Of a DNA stretch of 64,000 nucleotides, positions 44,905 through 57,655 are shown piece by piece (the first letter of the stretch is position 1; the number at the start of each line of letters is the position of its first letter). Source of the stretch: Castor canadensis (Eukaryota; Chordata; Mammalia; Rodentia; Castoridae); NCBI RefSeq assembly GCF_047511655.1, contig NC_133391.1:124690384-124754383 (forward strand), read 5' to 3'. The translations under genes were made by a program, and so were the position numbers. The notes under the pieces were generated by a model. That model saw only the letters and a list, made by a program, of their open reading frames with translations. It did not search any database and was not told the DNA's origin.

Positions 44905-45729
44905 GTGAGATTGCTGTATCTTGAAAACATTTTAAACAAGGCCATTGTCTGTGTTAAAACATTTATTCATGTCATGAGCATAGACACATTTAATTTTCTC
45001 TTGATGACTTCAGACCCTTGTAGTTTAAGTGTTTTTCATTATATTTTTATGATTTATGAATTAACTTATTTTACCTTATTTAGGCAGATATGATTTCATT
45101 GTTTTCTACTATCAGATTTAAAAATGCAGAACATCTAAAATTCATTCTTATCAATGCTATTCTCTAAATGATTGGCAAATATAGTCAGAAATGGCTGAAT
45201 GAAAAAAATGCCATAATGGGTTGCTGTAATTTTAAATTTAGTGATAAACACTTCTCACTCATTTAATGTTCTTATTTAAAATATATTTTAAGTATTTATG
45301 TCATAATTAGTTATGTAGAATAAAACTTTGGTGACCTTTAAGGACTTCACAGTTCCATTCAGTGTTGGGTGGTGACAGGAAGCTTATAAGTACAGATTCC
45401 ACTGTTCAAATGCTGAGAGCCATTAGGTTTCAGATGAGGTTCAGTAATATATTCCAAACAGACCTCTTAGTGGACTCTGTTTCACAGACATGTTGGCCCA
45501 TTCTTAAGGTTGCCAGGTAGCAGAGCTAGAGACAGGAGGCTTCAAGGCGACCATGTCCAGATCCAGGGACTGGGAGAGAAATTTAAAGTGTGGTGGTTTT
45601 ACAGATAAATGTGTGTCTTTTTGTACATGTGCATGAAATTCATGTCAGTGCCAACAGTAAATTTAAACATGTATTTTGATTTATTCATATTTCTGGATTA
45701 GAAACTTGAGATATGTTTTGATATTTCAG

Positions 45730-45916
45730 GGGAAGGATGGTTATAGTATGCTTAAAAGTTGTCCTCGAATGTTTGACACAGAAACCGCACAAGTACTTTC
45801 TACAGTAGTGATGAATCACTTTGAATCAATAAAAATTTTGCAGGGCAAGAAAAAGTGCCTTTCAGGTCATCGAATGAGTTTAATTACTATTACAAACAAA
45901 TCACCATCCCTAATAG
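45730..45916 (+). CDS. Metallophosphatase exon: KDGYSML segment
   Basis: Acceptor GATATTTCAG, donor ATAG/GTAATA. It reads GKDGYSMLKSCPRMFD, then a segment rich in small residues and QGKKKCLSGHRMSLI. 'Lx.GkDGY..' closes the substrate-binding domain in this protein group. It starts at phase 0 and leaves one G, which matches the following exon. Confidence 0.88.
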
Positions 45917-47023
45917 GTAATAATATAGTTTCATTTTATTTGAAGTGCTTTTTTGAATAATTTTTATTAAATTATGGGCATTGAATGAATAGTGCTTGGC
46001 ATTCTGTTTTCCTATTTGTTTGAGGAAATATGAATAAGATAAAGTCTGAGCTCCATTTGCTAATGTAAGAAGCTAGATCTAAGGGAAATAAATTCAATCC
46101 AAAAAGCACAAAGAATTTCTAGGAAATTACATATTTTTCAATTCTTCTACTTTACAATCTTATCTCAGTGACTTATTTTTTTCTTGTCAATTCTATATGA
46201 AACATTTTAACTAGTCAAATTGGCTTACTTACACTCTGCAAAATATTTTGTCTTTTCCTACTTGATAAACTATGCTTTGACATATAGAACTCATTTTATT
46301 TATTTCATTTAGTTTCATTCTTTTTAAAAAGTCACTGTTTTTAACAGTAATTCAAGATCAGATTAGACTAATTCATAATGGGTTTCAATAATTGGTTAAT
46401 TGTTTGAAAAAATAATTGTCTTTTTAAGTACATCCAATTTCTGAAAGTTATAATTTTGGAAGTAAAATGTATCATCTTTTATATTTTAATATAAGAAAGT
46501 ATAGTTTTAATGTAATGACTATATTTCATGTCCGTTTGTTTTTCAAACATGAAATGAGAAGATAGAATATAAAATGTCATAAAGTACATAATCAAAATCT
46601 TCATTTAAATAAAGCAATTTATATGTATATTATCCTGATAGTCCTCTTTGAATTGTAGTAATAGTTTGAAAGCATTAAAAATTAGCACATAAAGATTGTA
46701 TGGAGCATCATATGGTGCTTCCATATATGTCTATATTGTATAATGTTCAAATCATAGTCTGTATATCTATATCATTTTTTGAATGAAAATCTTTTAAGTA
46801 AAATGAATTGATGTCCTTTTGAGTGTGTATAAACTTGGTAATTTCTCCAATGAAATTTTACTCATGATTGAATAGTTCCTTGTTGTAAATGGAGAAATTC
46901 TGGTTGAAATTTTATCATTGATGTGAATTTTAATTTATGTATTCTAATAAACCTTTAAATATAATTTTAGAATATTTATTTTTAGGAGCATTATATATTT
47001 TAATGGTTCTATTGCATTTACAG
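45917..47023 (+). other. Intron before the last exon
   Basis: AT-rich intron from GTAATA to TTTACAG. No repeat family or RNA gene recognised. Confidence 0.6.
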
Positions 47024-47208
47024 CTTTAGAGGAAGAATCAGGTGACCCATCAGCAGTAATCGCAGTACCTGGCATAGAAGGACGAATTTGCCATATTTCT
47101 CAGGATATGAAAGAACATTTGCACCAACTTAGAACTGCAAGAAAACAAGGTTTAAGAAATTTCCCCACCATTAGTGGTAGTGCAGCTGAGAATTCTGATT
47201 CTGATTGA
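47024..47208 (+). CDS. Terminal coding exon of the metallophosphatase
   Basis: Acceptor TTGCATTTACAG. After completing Ala it reads LEEESGDPSAVIAVPGIEGRI and a basic helix (HLHQLRTARKQG), ending in a Ser/Asp-rich tail and TGA at 47206-47208. No membrane anchor or GPI-type hydrophobic tail is present, unlike CD73, so the product would be soluble. The tail is variable in such proteins and carries no recognised domain. Confidence 0.86.
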
Positions 47209-47485
47209 AATATAATAGAGGTTGTATGTTTTATTAGTCACCACCAAAGCGAATCTGGCCAATTAACATACAAATTTAACATCGTTAAGCATAGCAATTT
47301 TTATTATTTCTTACTGTTCTAGAGTTGATGTTAATGCTAGTGATGCTGCTTTAAATATTCTTTTCATTTGATTCTTATCAAGCCGTGTAACTTTTGACTT
47401 TTCAGTGTGTTATGCAGAAAACAATAATATGTATACTTATGAACATGTTTGTAATTTAAATGTATACATTGTATAATGTTTCCAG

Positions 47486-47491
47486 ATTAAA
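47486..47491 (+). terminator. Candidate poly(A) signal ATTAAA for the metallophosphatase gene
   Basis: ATTAAA lies about 280 bases after the stop codon in an AT-rich 3' UTR. A canonical AATAAA is at 47722-47727 and could serve a longer form. Both are inferred from motif and position only. Confidence 0.5.
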
Positions 47492-47864
47492 CGACTTCTG
47501 TGCTTAACTTTTCAAGTATTTATTTATATATTATCCTTCTTCTCTTAATCTGCTTCAATTTTTCTCAATGAAATATATTCTTTTCCTTCTATTGCTGGTT
47601 TAAATCCACTTTATTTCAGTACTATGGATTCAGATTTGATTCAGAATAAGGCAAATGTATCTAACACTGATCATTAGTATTCTTTATAACTTTGATGAAG
47701 TTGTTAGATATAGCAATGGATAATAAATACCTTCTTTTTTGAAGTCTTGAGTGTTTCATCTTAATGAAATAGAAAACAGACTTTTATGCACTTTGCTTAC
47801 TTGCTATTATCATTTCAACTAAAGCAATCTTTTTAAAAAAAATTAAATTATCATATTGTTGTAC

Positions 47865-47990
47865 TGGGGGTACATTATGACATTTACAAAAGTTCTTATA
47901 ATATGTCATAGTTGAATTCACCCCCTCCATCATTCTCCTTTATCTCCCCTCAACCCCCCGTTCCTGGAATAGTTTCAACAGATCTCATTT
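47865..47990 (-). mobile_element. Old L1 3'-UTR fragment
   Basis: TACATTATGACATTTACAAA and the following C/T-rich block resemble inverted L1 3' UTR such as that at 24230-24360. Confidence 0.4.
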
Positions 47991-48439
47991 AAAGCAGTTT
48001 TTCTTACCAGAAAAAATGAGAGGGAACAATGTAATATTTATCAGTAAACTATGATTTAAAAATTTACTTCACAATTACTTAAAACCAGATTGAACCAAGT
48101 TCACAACGGACTTGCAACTGGTTAATTATTAAATATACCTCATCTCTGCTAGTTCTTTGTGATTTTTTAAAGTAAAACGTACTACCCTTTAAGTCTTATT
48201 GCCTTTTCTCAGTTAAAAACTGTGTATTGTCATAATTAGGGCAAAAGGACATTTCTATTTTAGGAAAGCCACATATGCTTTTTCCTAATTTGTAGGAAGA
48301 AGACACACTCAGTCGGTTTCTGTGTTAGTGAAGAGCAATAAGCACGTAGTTGTGTACAGTGACTTAGTTAATGTGGGTGGAGCTTTACCTGGTAGAGGAA
48401 ACACTAGTGGTGCACTTTTCATTTAATTACCCTCTACCT

Positions 48440-48775
48440 TTTTTTTCTTTTTTCAGTACTGGGCTTTGAATTCAGGGCCTCATGCTTGCTAGGCAGGCAC
48501 TCTGCCACTTGAGCAATGCCCCCCCAGTCCTTTTTGCTTTAGTTATTTTTCAGGTAGGGTCATGTATTTTGCCCAGGACCAGACTCAAACAGCAATCCTT
48601 CTACTTATGGTTTCCAGGATAGCTGGGATTCTAGACATAAATCACAATGCCTGGCTTGTTGGTTGTGGTGGGGTCTTGGTAACTTTTTGCCTGTGTTGGT
48701 ATGGAACTGTGATCCTCACAATCTTCACCTCACCAAAGCCGGATTACAAGTGTGTACTACAGGCTCATCTCTACT
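48440..48775 (-). mobile_element. Composite ID-B1-B1 SINE (inverted)
   Basis: ID unit (AGTACTGGGCTTTGAATTCA, TGCTAGGCAGGCACTCTGCC), then two B1-like units. The open frame inside it is a by-product. Confidence 0.85.
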
Positions 48776-48779
48776 TTTA

Positions 48780-50040
48780 GCCTTTTGTTAGCCACATGCA
48801 GAAATGGATTTACTGACACAATATAGACTGACAATCTCTGCTGAGTCTTTTGACAACAGAAAACAGGAAAAGAAAAGTTTGCTCCCAAAAGTACTTTTAG
48901 CTTTCATTTAAATTGGAAGGAGTATACAGCCATCCAGGACATAAGAACTGTTCTGACATCCTTAGGATATGTAGTTGGTATTTTAACTGGGATTTAGATC
49001 CTGGTCAGAGCTTGAATTGAGCATCATTTATTAAAAGAGAAAGTGGACATTCATTCATTCAGTGAATTTTTTGGGACATGTTCTGTTTTATTTGTAGAAT
49101 ACAGGAATGAATGAGGGGACCGTGTAGGCACGTGCTACTGTTCAGTTTTATTATCTATAATAGTATTTTACATGAAAGTACTTTGTAGAGAGAAATGTAG
49201 TCAAGGAAGTTAAAACTATAAACAGCATAAACTCTGTAACAAAACAGACGAGAGCATTAGCAAGGATAAAAAAAGTTTCTAAAAGGCATATGACTTTACA
49301 ATAACTTACTGTTAGCTTTAATAAGTTACTGGTATTCTGAACAAAGTCCTTATTTTTATGGATAAAATAATTTTATGTGGGAAAGATGGCAGATGTAAAA
49401 TGGCTTTTCAAATTGTGTAAATCAACATAGGAATTTCAGAGTTAAACTGTTCATTCAGAAAAGTAGCAAGTAGGATACTTTAGAAAGTGTCTATTAATTT
49501 AAGTCCATATTAATTCAGATGGCTGAATATGAATTTATAACTTTATTTGGAAATATTTATAGTGAAAATATATAGTGCAAAGGATGTTTAGTAGCTTAAA
49601 ATTCTTCAGAGAATATTTTATGATAGCTTCTGAAGCTATTCATATGGCATACTTATTATAATTTTTTATTCTTAAAGCAGACTCTGCTAGCTGGAACCGC
49701 TTAAAGTTTTCCTTCAATTATCCTGAATTAATGAGATTTATTGCAGTTTTTACTTTTCATAACCTTGCAATGTATACTGTACTTCAAGTTTTTTTTCTTC
49801 TGTTAACCTACTTACCACTTTTGATCAGCCCTCAATTTAGTTTTAAATTTTATTTTACTTACTCTTGATGTCTATTGGTGGGGGGCTTCCTATTGGAAGC
49901 AGGGGTGTGTTGTTATTCTTTAGATTGTCAGTTTTTTATAGAAATGAAAAGGTCTCTGTGTTAACTTAGTTATGCAGATGTACTGAAAAAGTTTTAATAT
50001 CCCCAAAGGTACAAATGTTGTACAAATAGGAGGTGATAGG
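48780..50040. other. Intergenic non-coding stretch
   Basis: AT-rich, without a supported gene or a repeat I can name. Confidence 0.35.
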
Positions 50041-50044
50041 GATC

Positions 50045-50245
50045 ATTACTTTTCAAACTTTAGCACATGTTAGAATTAACACAGAATTTTTAAAGAACTC
50101 CCATTCCAATACCAATTAAGTAGGAATATTTGGAGGTAGAACCAAATATTGTGGAATCAAAAAAATGGCAGGCATTAGTGTTTTTAAGAACTTGAACTAA
50201 CCCTAGTGATTTTACTATGGAGCAAAATTTGAGAACCAGTAATCT
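50045..50245. mobile_element. MER5-like hAT-Charlie fragment
   Basis: CAAACTTTAGCACATGTTAG at the left and AGCAAAATTTGAGAACCAGT at the right form the imperfect inverted ends expected for a MER5-type element. Confidence 0.6.
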
Positions 50246-50247
50246 AG

Positions 50248-50445
50248 ATCTGGGTTGGCAACTATGACCAGTGGGCCAAATCCAGCCAGTGACTTGTTTT
50301 TACAGCAAAGAAGAAAGCTTTAAAGGTGAAAGTGTGGATCAGATAAAAAGACTATGCATCAATTACTGTATTTGGCCCACAAAACCTAACATATTTACTA
50401 TCTAGACCTTTCCAAAGGTTTTTTTTGGCCTGTGATTTGGATTAT
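50248..50445. mobile_element. hAT-type non-autonomous DNA transposon (MER1 group)
   Basis: GGTTGGCAACTATGACCAGT, GGGCCAAATCCAGCCAGTGA and the inner GGCCCACAAAACCTAACATA block match the well-known 'gcaaactacggcccgcgggccaa' type; degenerate. Confidence 0.55.
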
Positions 50446-50449
50446 TGTG

Positions 50450-50570
50450 TGTTCTCAGGCCAGCAGCATTGGTACCACTTGAGAGATTTTAAAAACTGCA
50501 GAATTTCAGATCCTATGCCAAACTTACTGAATCAGATCTGCATTTGAGTAAGATCCCTAGATGGTTCACA
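50450..50570. mobile_element. Second MER5-like fragment
   Basis: CAGCAGCATTGGTACCACTT, TTACTGAATCAGATCTGCAT and AGATCCCTAGATGGTTCACA resemble the inner part of MER5-type elements in the opposite orientation. Confidence 0.5.
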
Positions 50571-50654
50571 TAGACATGAAAATGCAAGCACTGATAAGAT
50601 TATATTGTTAAATGTTAAACTCCCTCATACTCCCCTTTATTAACATAGATATCT

Positions 50655-51000
50655 TCATTCTTTTGGGCTGCTGTAAAAAATGCTTACATTGAGTAGCTTA
50701 TAAGCAGAAACTTACTTTATAGACTGGGAAATCCAAGATCAAGATGCCAGCAGATTTGATGTCTGGCGAGGGCTTGCTCACTTCTTGTTTGTAGGATACA
50801 TGTGCTTTCTTGCTGCTGCATTGGTGTTGCTGCATCCTCACATGGTGGAAGGAGCAAATAAGCCCATGTCCCTCTTTAATAAGAACACCAATCCCATTCA
50901 TGGGTGCTTTGTCTTCCCAAAGTCCCCACCTCTTAATACTACACTTCTTAATACGTTGGGGATTTTGCAGAGACATGTTCAATCCATAGAACTAGGTAAT
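50655..51000. mobile_element. Ancient interspersed repeat, family not assigned
   Basis: GGGCTGCTGTAAAAAATGCT, GGAAATCCAAGATCAAGATG, CCTCACATGGTGGAAGGAGC and AATCCCATTCATGGGTGC belong to a common eutherian repeat that I recognise but cannot name with certainty. The open frames inside (50698-50982, 50785-51003) are by-products. Confidence 0.55.
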
Positions 51001-51079
51001 TAAGATGGTCTACACAGTTAAACACATTATTTGATTTTACAGTCCTTTTACCAAGGATTATTTTGTATTTCTTAACCCC

Positions 51080-51600
51080 CCACACACTGTTTTTTCAGAG
51101 TGATAGATTAAAAACTGCTGCAAAGCCTTTGCTACCTGTCCCATCAAGAATTTCATCCCCCTTTCATTGAATATAGATTGTTTTTAGTAATTTTCTTTAT
51201 CAATAGAAAGCAGCAGAAAACATTCCAGGACTTCTGAGGCTGGTCATATGAAATTTCACAGCTTCTGTTTAGGTTTCATGGAAGCTTTGAGAGTCCTGAG
51301 CCACCATGCAAAATGTCTGACAACCTGAGACTGCCATGTTACAGAGGTCACATGTTAGGTGCTCTGTTTGACCATCCCTGCTAAGACACCTGTCATCTGG
51401 GTGAGGGTGTCTTAGACCCTCCAGATCAGTCCATCTGCCAGCAGAATACTGCCATATGATTTCTGAATCATCCAACTGAGGTCTGATCCTCTGTCCCACA
51501 AACTTGTGAGATAGAACAAAAAATTTTTTAAGCCCATTAAATTTGGAGTATTTTGTTGCTCAGCAACAGATAACCAAACCACCTGCATAAAACATTCAAA
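51080..51600 (+). mobile_element. MLT1-like LTR (ERVL-MaLR), ancient
   Basis: The right end has TTAAGCCCATTAAATTTGGA and TTGTTGCTCAGCAACAGATAA, the typical MaLR LTR 3' end; the GCCACCATGCAAAATGTCTG region fits the LTR body. Internal retroviral sequence is absent. Confidence 0.6.
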
Positions 51601-51839
51601 TACTTTCATGGTACTGGAAAAATAATTATTACAGGTTATGGTATAAATGTGGGTTTATCATAGTTTTAAGATTGGTCATTTTGTTATCAGTAGCACAAGA
51701 GTGCCATTAGTTGAGCATACCATGTGTGATGCCTTTGTGGCATGTCATTTTGGCTAGGCTGAACTACATTTTCAACAATTTCTTAACTAGTATGTTTTTG
51801 GCTGAGGGAGCTAGAAGAAACATTCTCTCACAAGAGGTG

Positions 51840-52260
51840 GAGGATGGAAGGTCAGTACCAGCTGTTAGTATACATGCACTTTGTCCTAATTATTCAACCA
51901 CTAATTTACCTTCTGCTGGGAAGAGGTTTTGCAGGTGTAATTAAAGTCTCCAATCAGCCAGGGAGATTACCCTGGCTGGCCCTGACTTAATCAATTGAAA
52001 GTCCTTAAAAGAGTACTTCGATCTTCCCTGGAAAGAGAAATAAAAACTGCCTGTGGGCAACAGTTACTGTGTTTCTGGGGCTTGTGATCTTTCCTTTCTG
52101 CCTGCCTCTTTGCCTACTTCTGCACTCTGGATTTACTTAAGCAGCCTCCAAAACTGTAATCCAATTCTGTGTTATGTGTACGTGCACATACATATGCTTA
52201 TATTCACAGATACGAATCTCTTGCTGATATTGCTTGTCTGGTTGGATCCTGACACAGATT
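51840..52260 (+). mobile_element. Ancient LTR-like or DNA-repeat remnant
   Basis: GCAGGTGTAATTAAAGTCTC, GGGAGATTACCCTGGCTGGC, TCCTTAAAAGAGTACTTCG and CAGCCTCCAAAACTGTAAT are common motifs of old MaLR-type LTRs. Edges and family are uncertain. Confidence 0.45.
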
Positions 52261-52820
52261 TGTGTCTCAAAAGAACGTTTTTGTTTTTTTTTTTTAAGCT
52301 TAAGGATAAGTCTGTTTCCAGTGGTGGAAAAGACATTTGTAGTCATGGCATGATGTGGTGAGAGAGATGCCCAAATTACCACCTTTGTAATATTCGCTTC
52401 AATACTTATAGAAGGTGAGACTCAGGGTGCCTAAGTATGAACCACTTGAGAACACTGCTGTCAAAGAAGGAATGTAATGGAGTCTGTTGGTTACTCCTAA
52501 CCTTCACTAGAGAAAAACAGAACAAGATGAGCTCAAGGCTTTTAAATTCCTAGCTGAATGATCTGGACATGTCTGTAACTCCCCCAAAGAAACTGTCTTA
52601 TAACGGTAAGGCCAGGATTTCTGGAAATGAAAGTCTCCTCCTGTCAATGGCACACTGAATTCTCAACCACGTCTGTTAAAGTTTGGTCACTGATAGGGAA
52701 GGATAGGCCCCTGCACACACAAGTGGGGAAATACGGGTACAGTCTGATAAGCTGAGCTTCTCAACCTCCCAAATGAAATTGAGTCTTTGTCACTAGAAGT
52801 AATCCTTTCTCCTCTTCCTG
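52261..52820. other. Intergenic non-coding stretch
   Basis: No gene or named repeat recognised. Confidence 0.3.
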
Positions 52821-52825
52821 AGGAA

Positions 52826-53055
52826 GCATATTAATTTTATAGGTCAACTGGACTGGGTTGTGGGATGTCCAGATATTTGGTTAAATATCGTGGGTAAACA
52901 CCAGGATGTGAGGGTTTTTTGGGATGCGATTAATATTTAAATCAGTAGAATGAGTAAAGCAAATTTACCTCCATAAAGGGCATCGCCATCGGCTGAAGGA
53001 CTAAACGGAAGAAAAGGTTGACCCTCTCAAAAGAGCTTTCTTGCCTGATTTCCCT
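52826..53055 (+). mobile_element. Ancient interspersed repeat, family not assigned
   Basis: AGGTCAACTGGACTGGGTTG, CCCAGATATTT-type text, GATGCGATTAATATTTAAAT and GAAGAAAAGGTTGACCCTCTC follow a familiar eutherian repeat consensus. Confidence 0.5.
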
Positions 53056-53111
53056 TTGAACTGGGCCCAAAAAACTCTTCAAGAAGTAAGAGTGATCAAG
53101 TTAAAATATGC

Positions 53112-55431
53112 AGAACCTTAAGTATACTTTTGGCAGTGCGTCTCCCCTGCCTTTGCCACCCGGCCCCCTGCCACCTCTGCAGGGACTACCTGGCCTTGCT
53201 TTTTGAAGCAGCACCTGGCACTCCGAGAAGTTCTAACAGTACCCTGGCAGACGAATTGGAGTCATCATCCAGGCTTGCTTTGCTTCTCTTGAGTCAGGAC
53301 AATGTCAGTGGCACTGATCATGAAGAAATTGGAACTGGTGTTGATCAGTGTATCCACAAGTTTCTGGACATTGCAAGACAGACAATGTTTTTTCCTACAA
53401 AAAGGATTGCAGTTGTCCAAAACCAGAGTAAGTTATCTAAGATGATGTCTCGGAACTAAGGAATGACTTGCAACGGAAAGATGCTGTGGTGCAGAAGCAC
53501 CTGACAAAGCTGAGGCACTGGCAGCAGGTGCTGGAGAACATCAGTGTGCAGCCCAAGAAGCCAGCCCACATCCCTCTCACCTTGAGCAGGCATCTGCCAA
53601 TATCCCCGTGCCTCTTAAGCAGACCTAAAGGCAGTCGGTCTGGCCTGCAAGTTAGCCCATGCAGACAGTTTTGCCAAACATCCCTTCTTGTGGACATGGC
53701 ATTTTGGAAGAACTCTTTGTTGGTGAATGAGTTGATGTTAGTTTTATGTTGCAACATAGAATTTTCCCCCTAATGAGCTATTAATTTCTTTTTTTTTTTT
53801 TGTGAGATAAGGTTTCTCTGTAGCCCAAGCTGGCCTTGAACTCTAGATCCTCTTGCCTCAGCCTCCCAAGTGCTGACTTCTTGAATACTTTATAAAAAGT
53901 TTATAGGTTTCATAAGCCAAGTAAGTGTTTGTCTTTGGCAGAATTTAGACTGTTAGAGTGAAGACACAGATTCTTGGTTTTAATTTTTGTTTTGTTGGTT
54001 TTGTTTTTGCTTGATTTTACACTTACTTTTGTATGACTTTTTTGTTTCCATTCATTACATTATTTTATGAGCAAAAGGGTAAATTATAATAGTCTGAGAA
54101 TCGGGGGAAAAGAGTTTGATTATAGATCTTTTATCATAACTACTCATCCATGGAAGTGTACAAAAATACTTAAATTTGCTGTGTTTTGACTCTGAATTAC
54201 CTCAAGAAGAGGAATCTAATGCAACAATGTAATGCCTCGAGCAATACAAAGTGCAGAGAGAAATGGGTGAGAACAGGATTAGGATATGCTAGGGGAGATC
54301 CTTAAATTGATGTTGGCTTTTATTTGGGGCGAGTTTATATTTTGTGTCATTACTCATTTTGGGGGAGAATATATTAGCATGATGTAATAAATTGGTGTAA
54401 AGAATGAACCAACTCTGTCTCAGTAGTAGGACAGTTGGGGTACTGGCAAAGTACAAGGGGTTAAAGCCTACTTACCCTGATCGTCTCTTAGTTTTGAGTT
54501 TTGTTTGCGTGTGATATTTTACTTTTCGGGGGCAGAGACAGTTTCCTTAAAGAAAGTTCTTGCACATGGGTTTGATTCCAAGAGCCTCAGGGTTGGGGCG
54601 ACCTGCAGGGTGACCTCAGCTACTTAACCTCTGCAAATAGCATGTGGAGCCTCTGGGTGGGGAAGGTGTCTTGTCCTCTTGGATGAACGTTTCCTTTCCC
54701 TGTTTTATATAGTCTTCCTCTAGATTGCATCCCTTTACCCAAAATAAACACTTCACTGTTGGGTAAGTTTGTGGCTAAGGGTTTGGGCCCATGTTCCGCT
54801 AGCCTTAATGCCCCTTCTGCACACACAATGACATTCGCTGGCCTGGATGCTACTAGGTCCCGAAGCCTCCAAATGTCCTTTCTACCATGTCTCTAGGGCA
54901 TAGGACTCTTCTACCACCCTATTTTAGTTCTCCCTTGTGGGTCAGTGATATATATCCATGTTTGTACCCTCACTGCATTGTATTCCCATGAGAATTAGGC
55001 ATTGTTCCCCTTGAATATGTGAGATCATGTATTAGTTATCTTTTTTTTTTATATGATGCATTGTTCATTCTTGTGTGCTTGTGTATATATTTGACATGTA
55101 GAGGTATAATTACCGGCCTGAGGTCAACACCTCCTCTCAATTATAATGTATAAGTTAAACAAAGCTTTTAAAAGTTGTATTTACTTATATTATGGGCTTT
55201 ACACCTGGTTGTCTCATGCTAATTAGAAGCTGTGATTGGCAGCTTTAGATTTCTTGGTTTAAAAACCTAAATAAACTGGTTCTGTTTTGGATGGTCTTTA
55301 ATAATAGAGGTGTACTTGGTGAAAATATTGGAAGCTGTTCTCCCTGGTGCTTAGTGAAGACATTTTGAATTACTGTTTACACAGATTATTGCCATCTCTT
55401 TATTAAATTCAAAAGTTATTGTAAAAAAAAA
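53112..55431 (+). pseudogene. MED28: Processed pseudogene of MED28 (Mediator complex subunit 28)
   Basis: Intronless and homologous to MED28, a head-module-associated subunit of the nuclear Mediator coactivator of RNA polymerase II. Frame 53130-53459 carries [32 protein letters not shown] and [16 protein letters not shown]; after a frameshift near 53400-53460, frame 53468-53773 carries [20 protein letters not shown] and KKPAHIP, the MED28 coiled-coil part. The N-terminal Pro/Gly-rich region is scrambled and no intact CDS exists. The 3' UTR runs on with ATTAAA at 55402-55407 and an A-run at 55423-55431, as expected for a retrocopy with its poly(A) tail. A B1 element interrupts the 3' UTR. The parent gene is not in this window. 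Confidence 0.9.
53787..53876 (-). mobile_element. B1-like SINE monomer inside the MED28 retrocopy
   Basis: Inverted B1: poly(T), GAGATAAGGTTTCTCTGTAG, CAAGCTGGCCTTGAACTCTA and CAGCCTCCCAAGTGCTGA. It looks closer to murine-type B1 than the B1-like units in the composite SINEs, and its 5' end is truncated. Confidence 0.75.
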
Positions 55432-57655
55432 GTACTTTCCTAGATGACAATGTCCTCTGGCTTCAACTACAGGAATCAGTGAAGAATTTAAAAGACTAAC
55501 TGTTGTTGCATTTAATGAGAGAATGCTCTTCTGTCAGGCATTCTTTAACCACTGATCTAGATAAAGATCAGATTTTTAGGAATCTATGCATTTACTTAGC
55601 CACACGGAAGATACTTAAGTACTTTTTTGTCATGCTATTCCAGCTGTCTTAGGAGCACGATTCCAAAGCAGAAGTGAAATTGATAATGGTACCCCTGTTA
55701 TATTTAGAATGTAATACTAGAGTGGCATTGTTAGAGCAGAGACAGAAACATCCAAAGTGGTTTTTCTTTTCCTTGAATTTGGTGATTCACAGTGGTAAAA
55801 TCTTTGTACACATAAATTCTGATTCTTCTAAATTTTGTCTAGATTCCTCAGCTTCTGCTGAGTCTACAAAAAAGTGGTCTAGGTTTGTCAAAATTTGCTA
55901 TCCTAAAATCACTGGTGATTAAATAATTAAAAATTAATAATTGGTCGATTAAAGTATTCAGAAATACTTTAATCAAATACTTCAATTTGGGTATTTTTTG
56001 TGAAGGTCTGAAAATGTTTGAAATTAAACTTTCACCATAAATAAGCTCAGCAGAAACAAATTGTTGATAGTGATAGCTCATAAAATTAAATATTTTAATA
56101 ACATTAACTGAGACAAATATTATACTTTATCAGCTTTAAAATTTTTCATTTTTTCTTTACTTCTTTATTGGGAAGTGAATTTTCATGAGATACTGTGAAA
56201 GAGGGTAGAAAAGAGCATGATTTTTTTTTGTTAGCCTCAAGTTAACTCATGTACTTTATTTAGAAATTTAACTTTCATCTAGTGAATGACTACTGTGTGC
56301 TAGATTATAGATGAAAACAAATGTTTTTTTATTACTGGAGATGGGGTCTTTGGCACAAAGACAACAGGAAATGGAAATCACACCCAGTGTGCAAGAGGCA
56401 GGCAAGGCTTTACTTGGCACTTGGGTTTATAAGCAGAAGGAAGTCAGCATGTACCACAAAGGAGACCAGGCTGCTCTGGGAGCAAAGGGAAGACTGGATT
56501 TTTATTGATGCTGGGGTGGGCTAAGGACGTCATCACCTTGCCGGAAGTGCTTCAGGTGCTTAAGTTGTACAGCTGCTGAAAGAACACAAGTGAGGGACAG
56601 AAGAAACAAATACCGTGCTTTTAACAAGCAACAAGCTAACGGCCCAGCAGTTTATTTGACTCCTGTCCTTTTGGTGTGGTCTGGAACTGTTTCAGTTTCT
56701 TTTTGTCTCAGGTTTTATCTGGTTTCTCATAACTTGGTAGCTATAGAAAATGCTATGCTTAGTTAGCAGTTTCTAATTTCATTTGTATATAAAAGTAAAA
56801 TTAGTGATTTATACCTTATAAATTTATTTTTAATTTTCATAGGCCAATTTGCATAATTTAGGTTAAGTTATAAATTCATCCATTTCCAATGTTCTTTCAG
56901 ATTTTGCTTTCTTTTTTAAGGATGCTATTTTTACAGATGGGTATCACATGTATTTGTATTTAATTTACAGATACAAAGTTATACACTAATATGAATCAGT
57001 GAAATGATTAATGAACCATGTTTTTCTGAGAAATATGTATCTATAGCATAACATTTCCTTTAATTTACATACAATCAAAACAAACTTTTAAAGTTATGTA
57101 GGAACAAATGACATATTTTTTAGGGTGTATAAGCCAGGAGTTTCCTGAGAAATGGCTGTAATTTATGTTAAAGTTCCTAAAATATTACCCTCCCCATATG
57201 TGTTTTAATTTAGATACATATTATAGGAGGGCTTAGATAATATTATCTTTATTTTGAGCAATAAATTAGTGATTGTAAATATCCATTTTTAAGCACAAAT
57301 TTACCTCTTTCTAAATTGTATTTAGTTTTCTCTTTTTGGGATTTGATAATGGCTAATTTGCTCTATTATTTTCTTTCACACATACAATTTAAAACCCAGT
57401 AATAAGAATACTAGTAGAATAAAAACTTTTACTTCTCATTTATATTGCTTTGAACATCACCTACCATCAGTCAAATGATGGTACTCAAATGCAGTTAATA
57501 GTAATTAGGTCAAATTTTGACTTTTGACAGACTAAATTGGTACCGTCCAATCTATTCCATTTTTTTTGAATGGTTTCCGAAGTATAAGTATTTGAAATAC
57601 CTCAAATGTCACCTATTTTATGTAAAGCTATGCTTATTGAATCATCAGGTATAAG
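55432..57655. other. Intergenic non-coding stretch
   Basis: Mostly AT-rich. Segment 56330-56680 has higher GC (GCCGGAAGTGCTTCAGGTGC) and may be LTR debris, but I cannot assign it. No gene supported. Confidence 0.35.

Noticed and set aside
48562..48780. 72-codon + strand open frame
   Set aside because: It lies entirely inside an inverted composite SINE.
50698..51003. Open frames on both strands
   Set aside because: They lie inside an ancient interspersed repeat.
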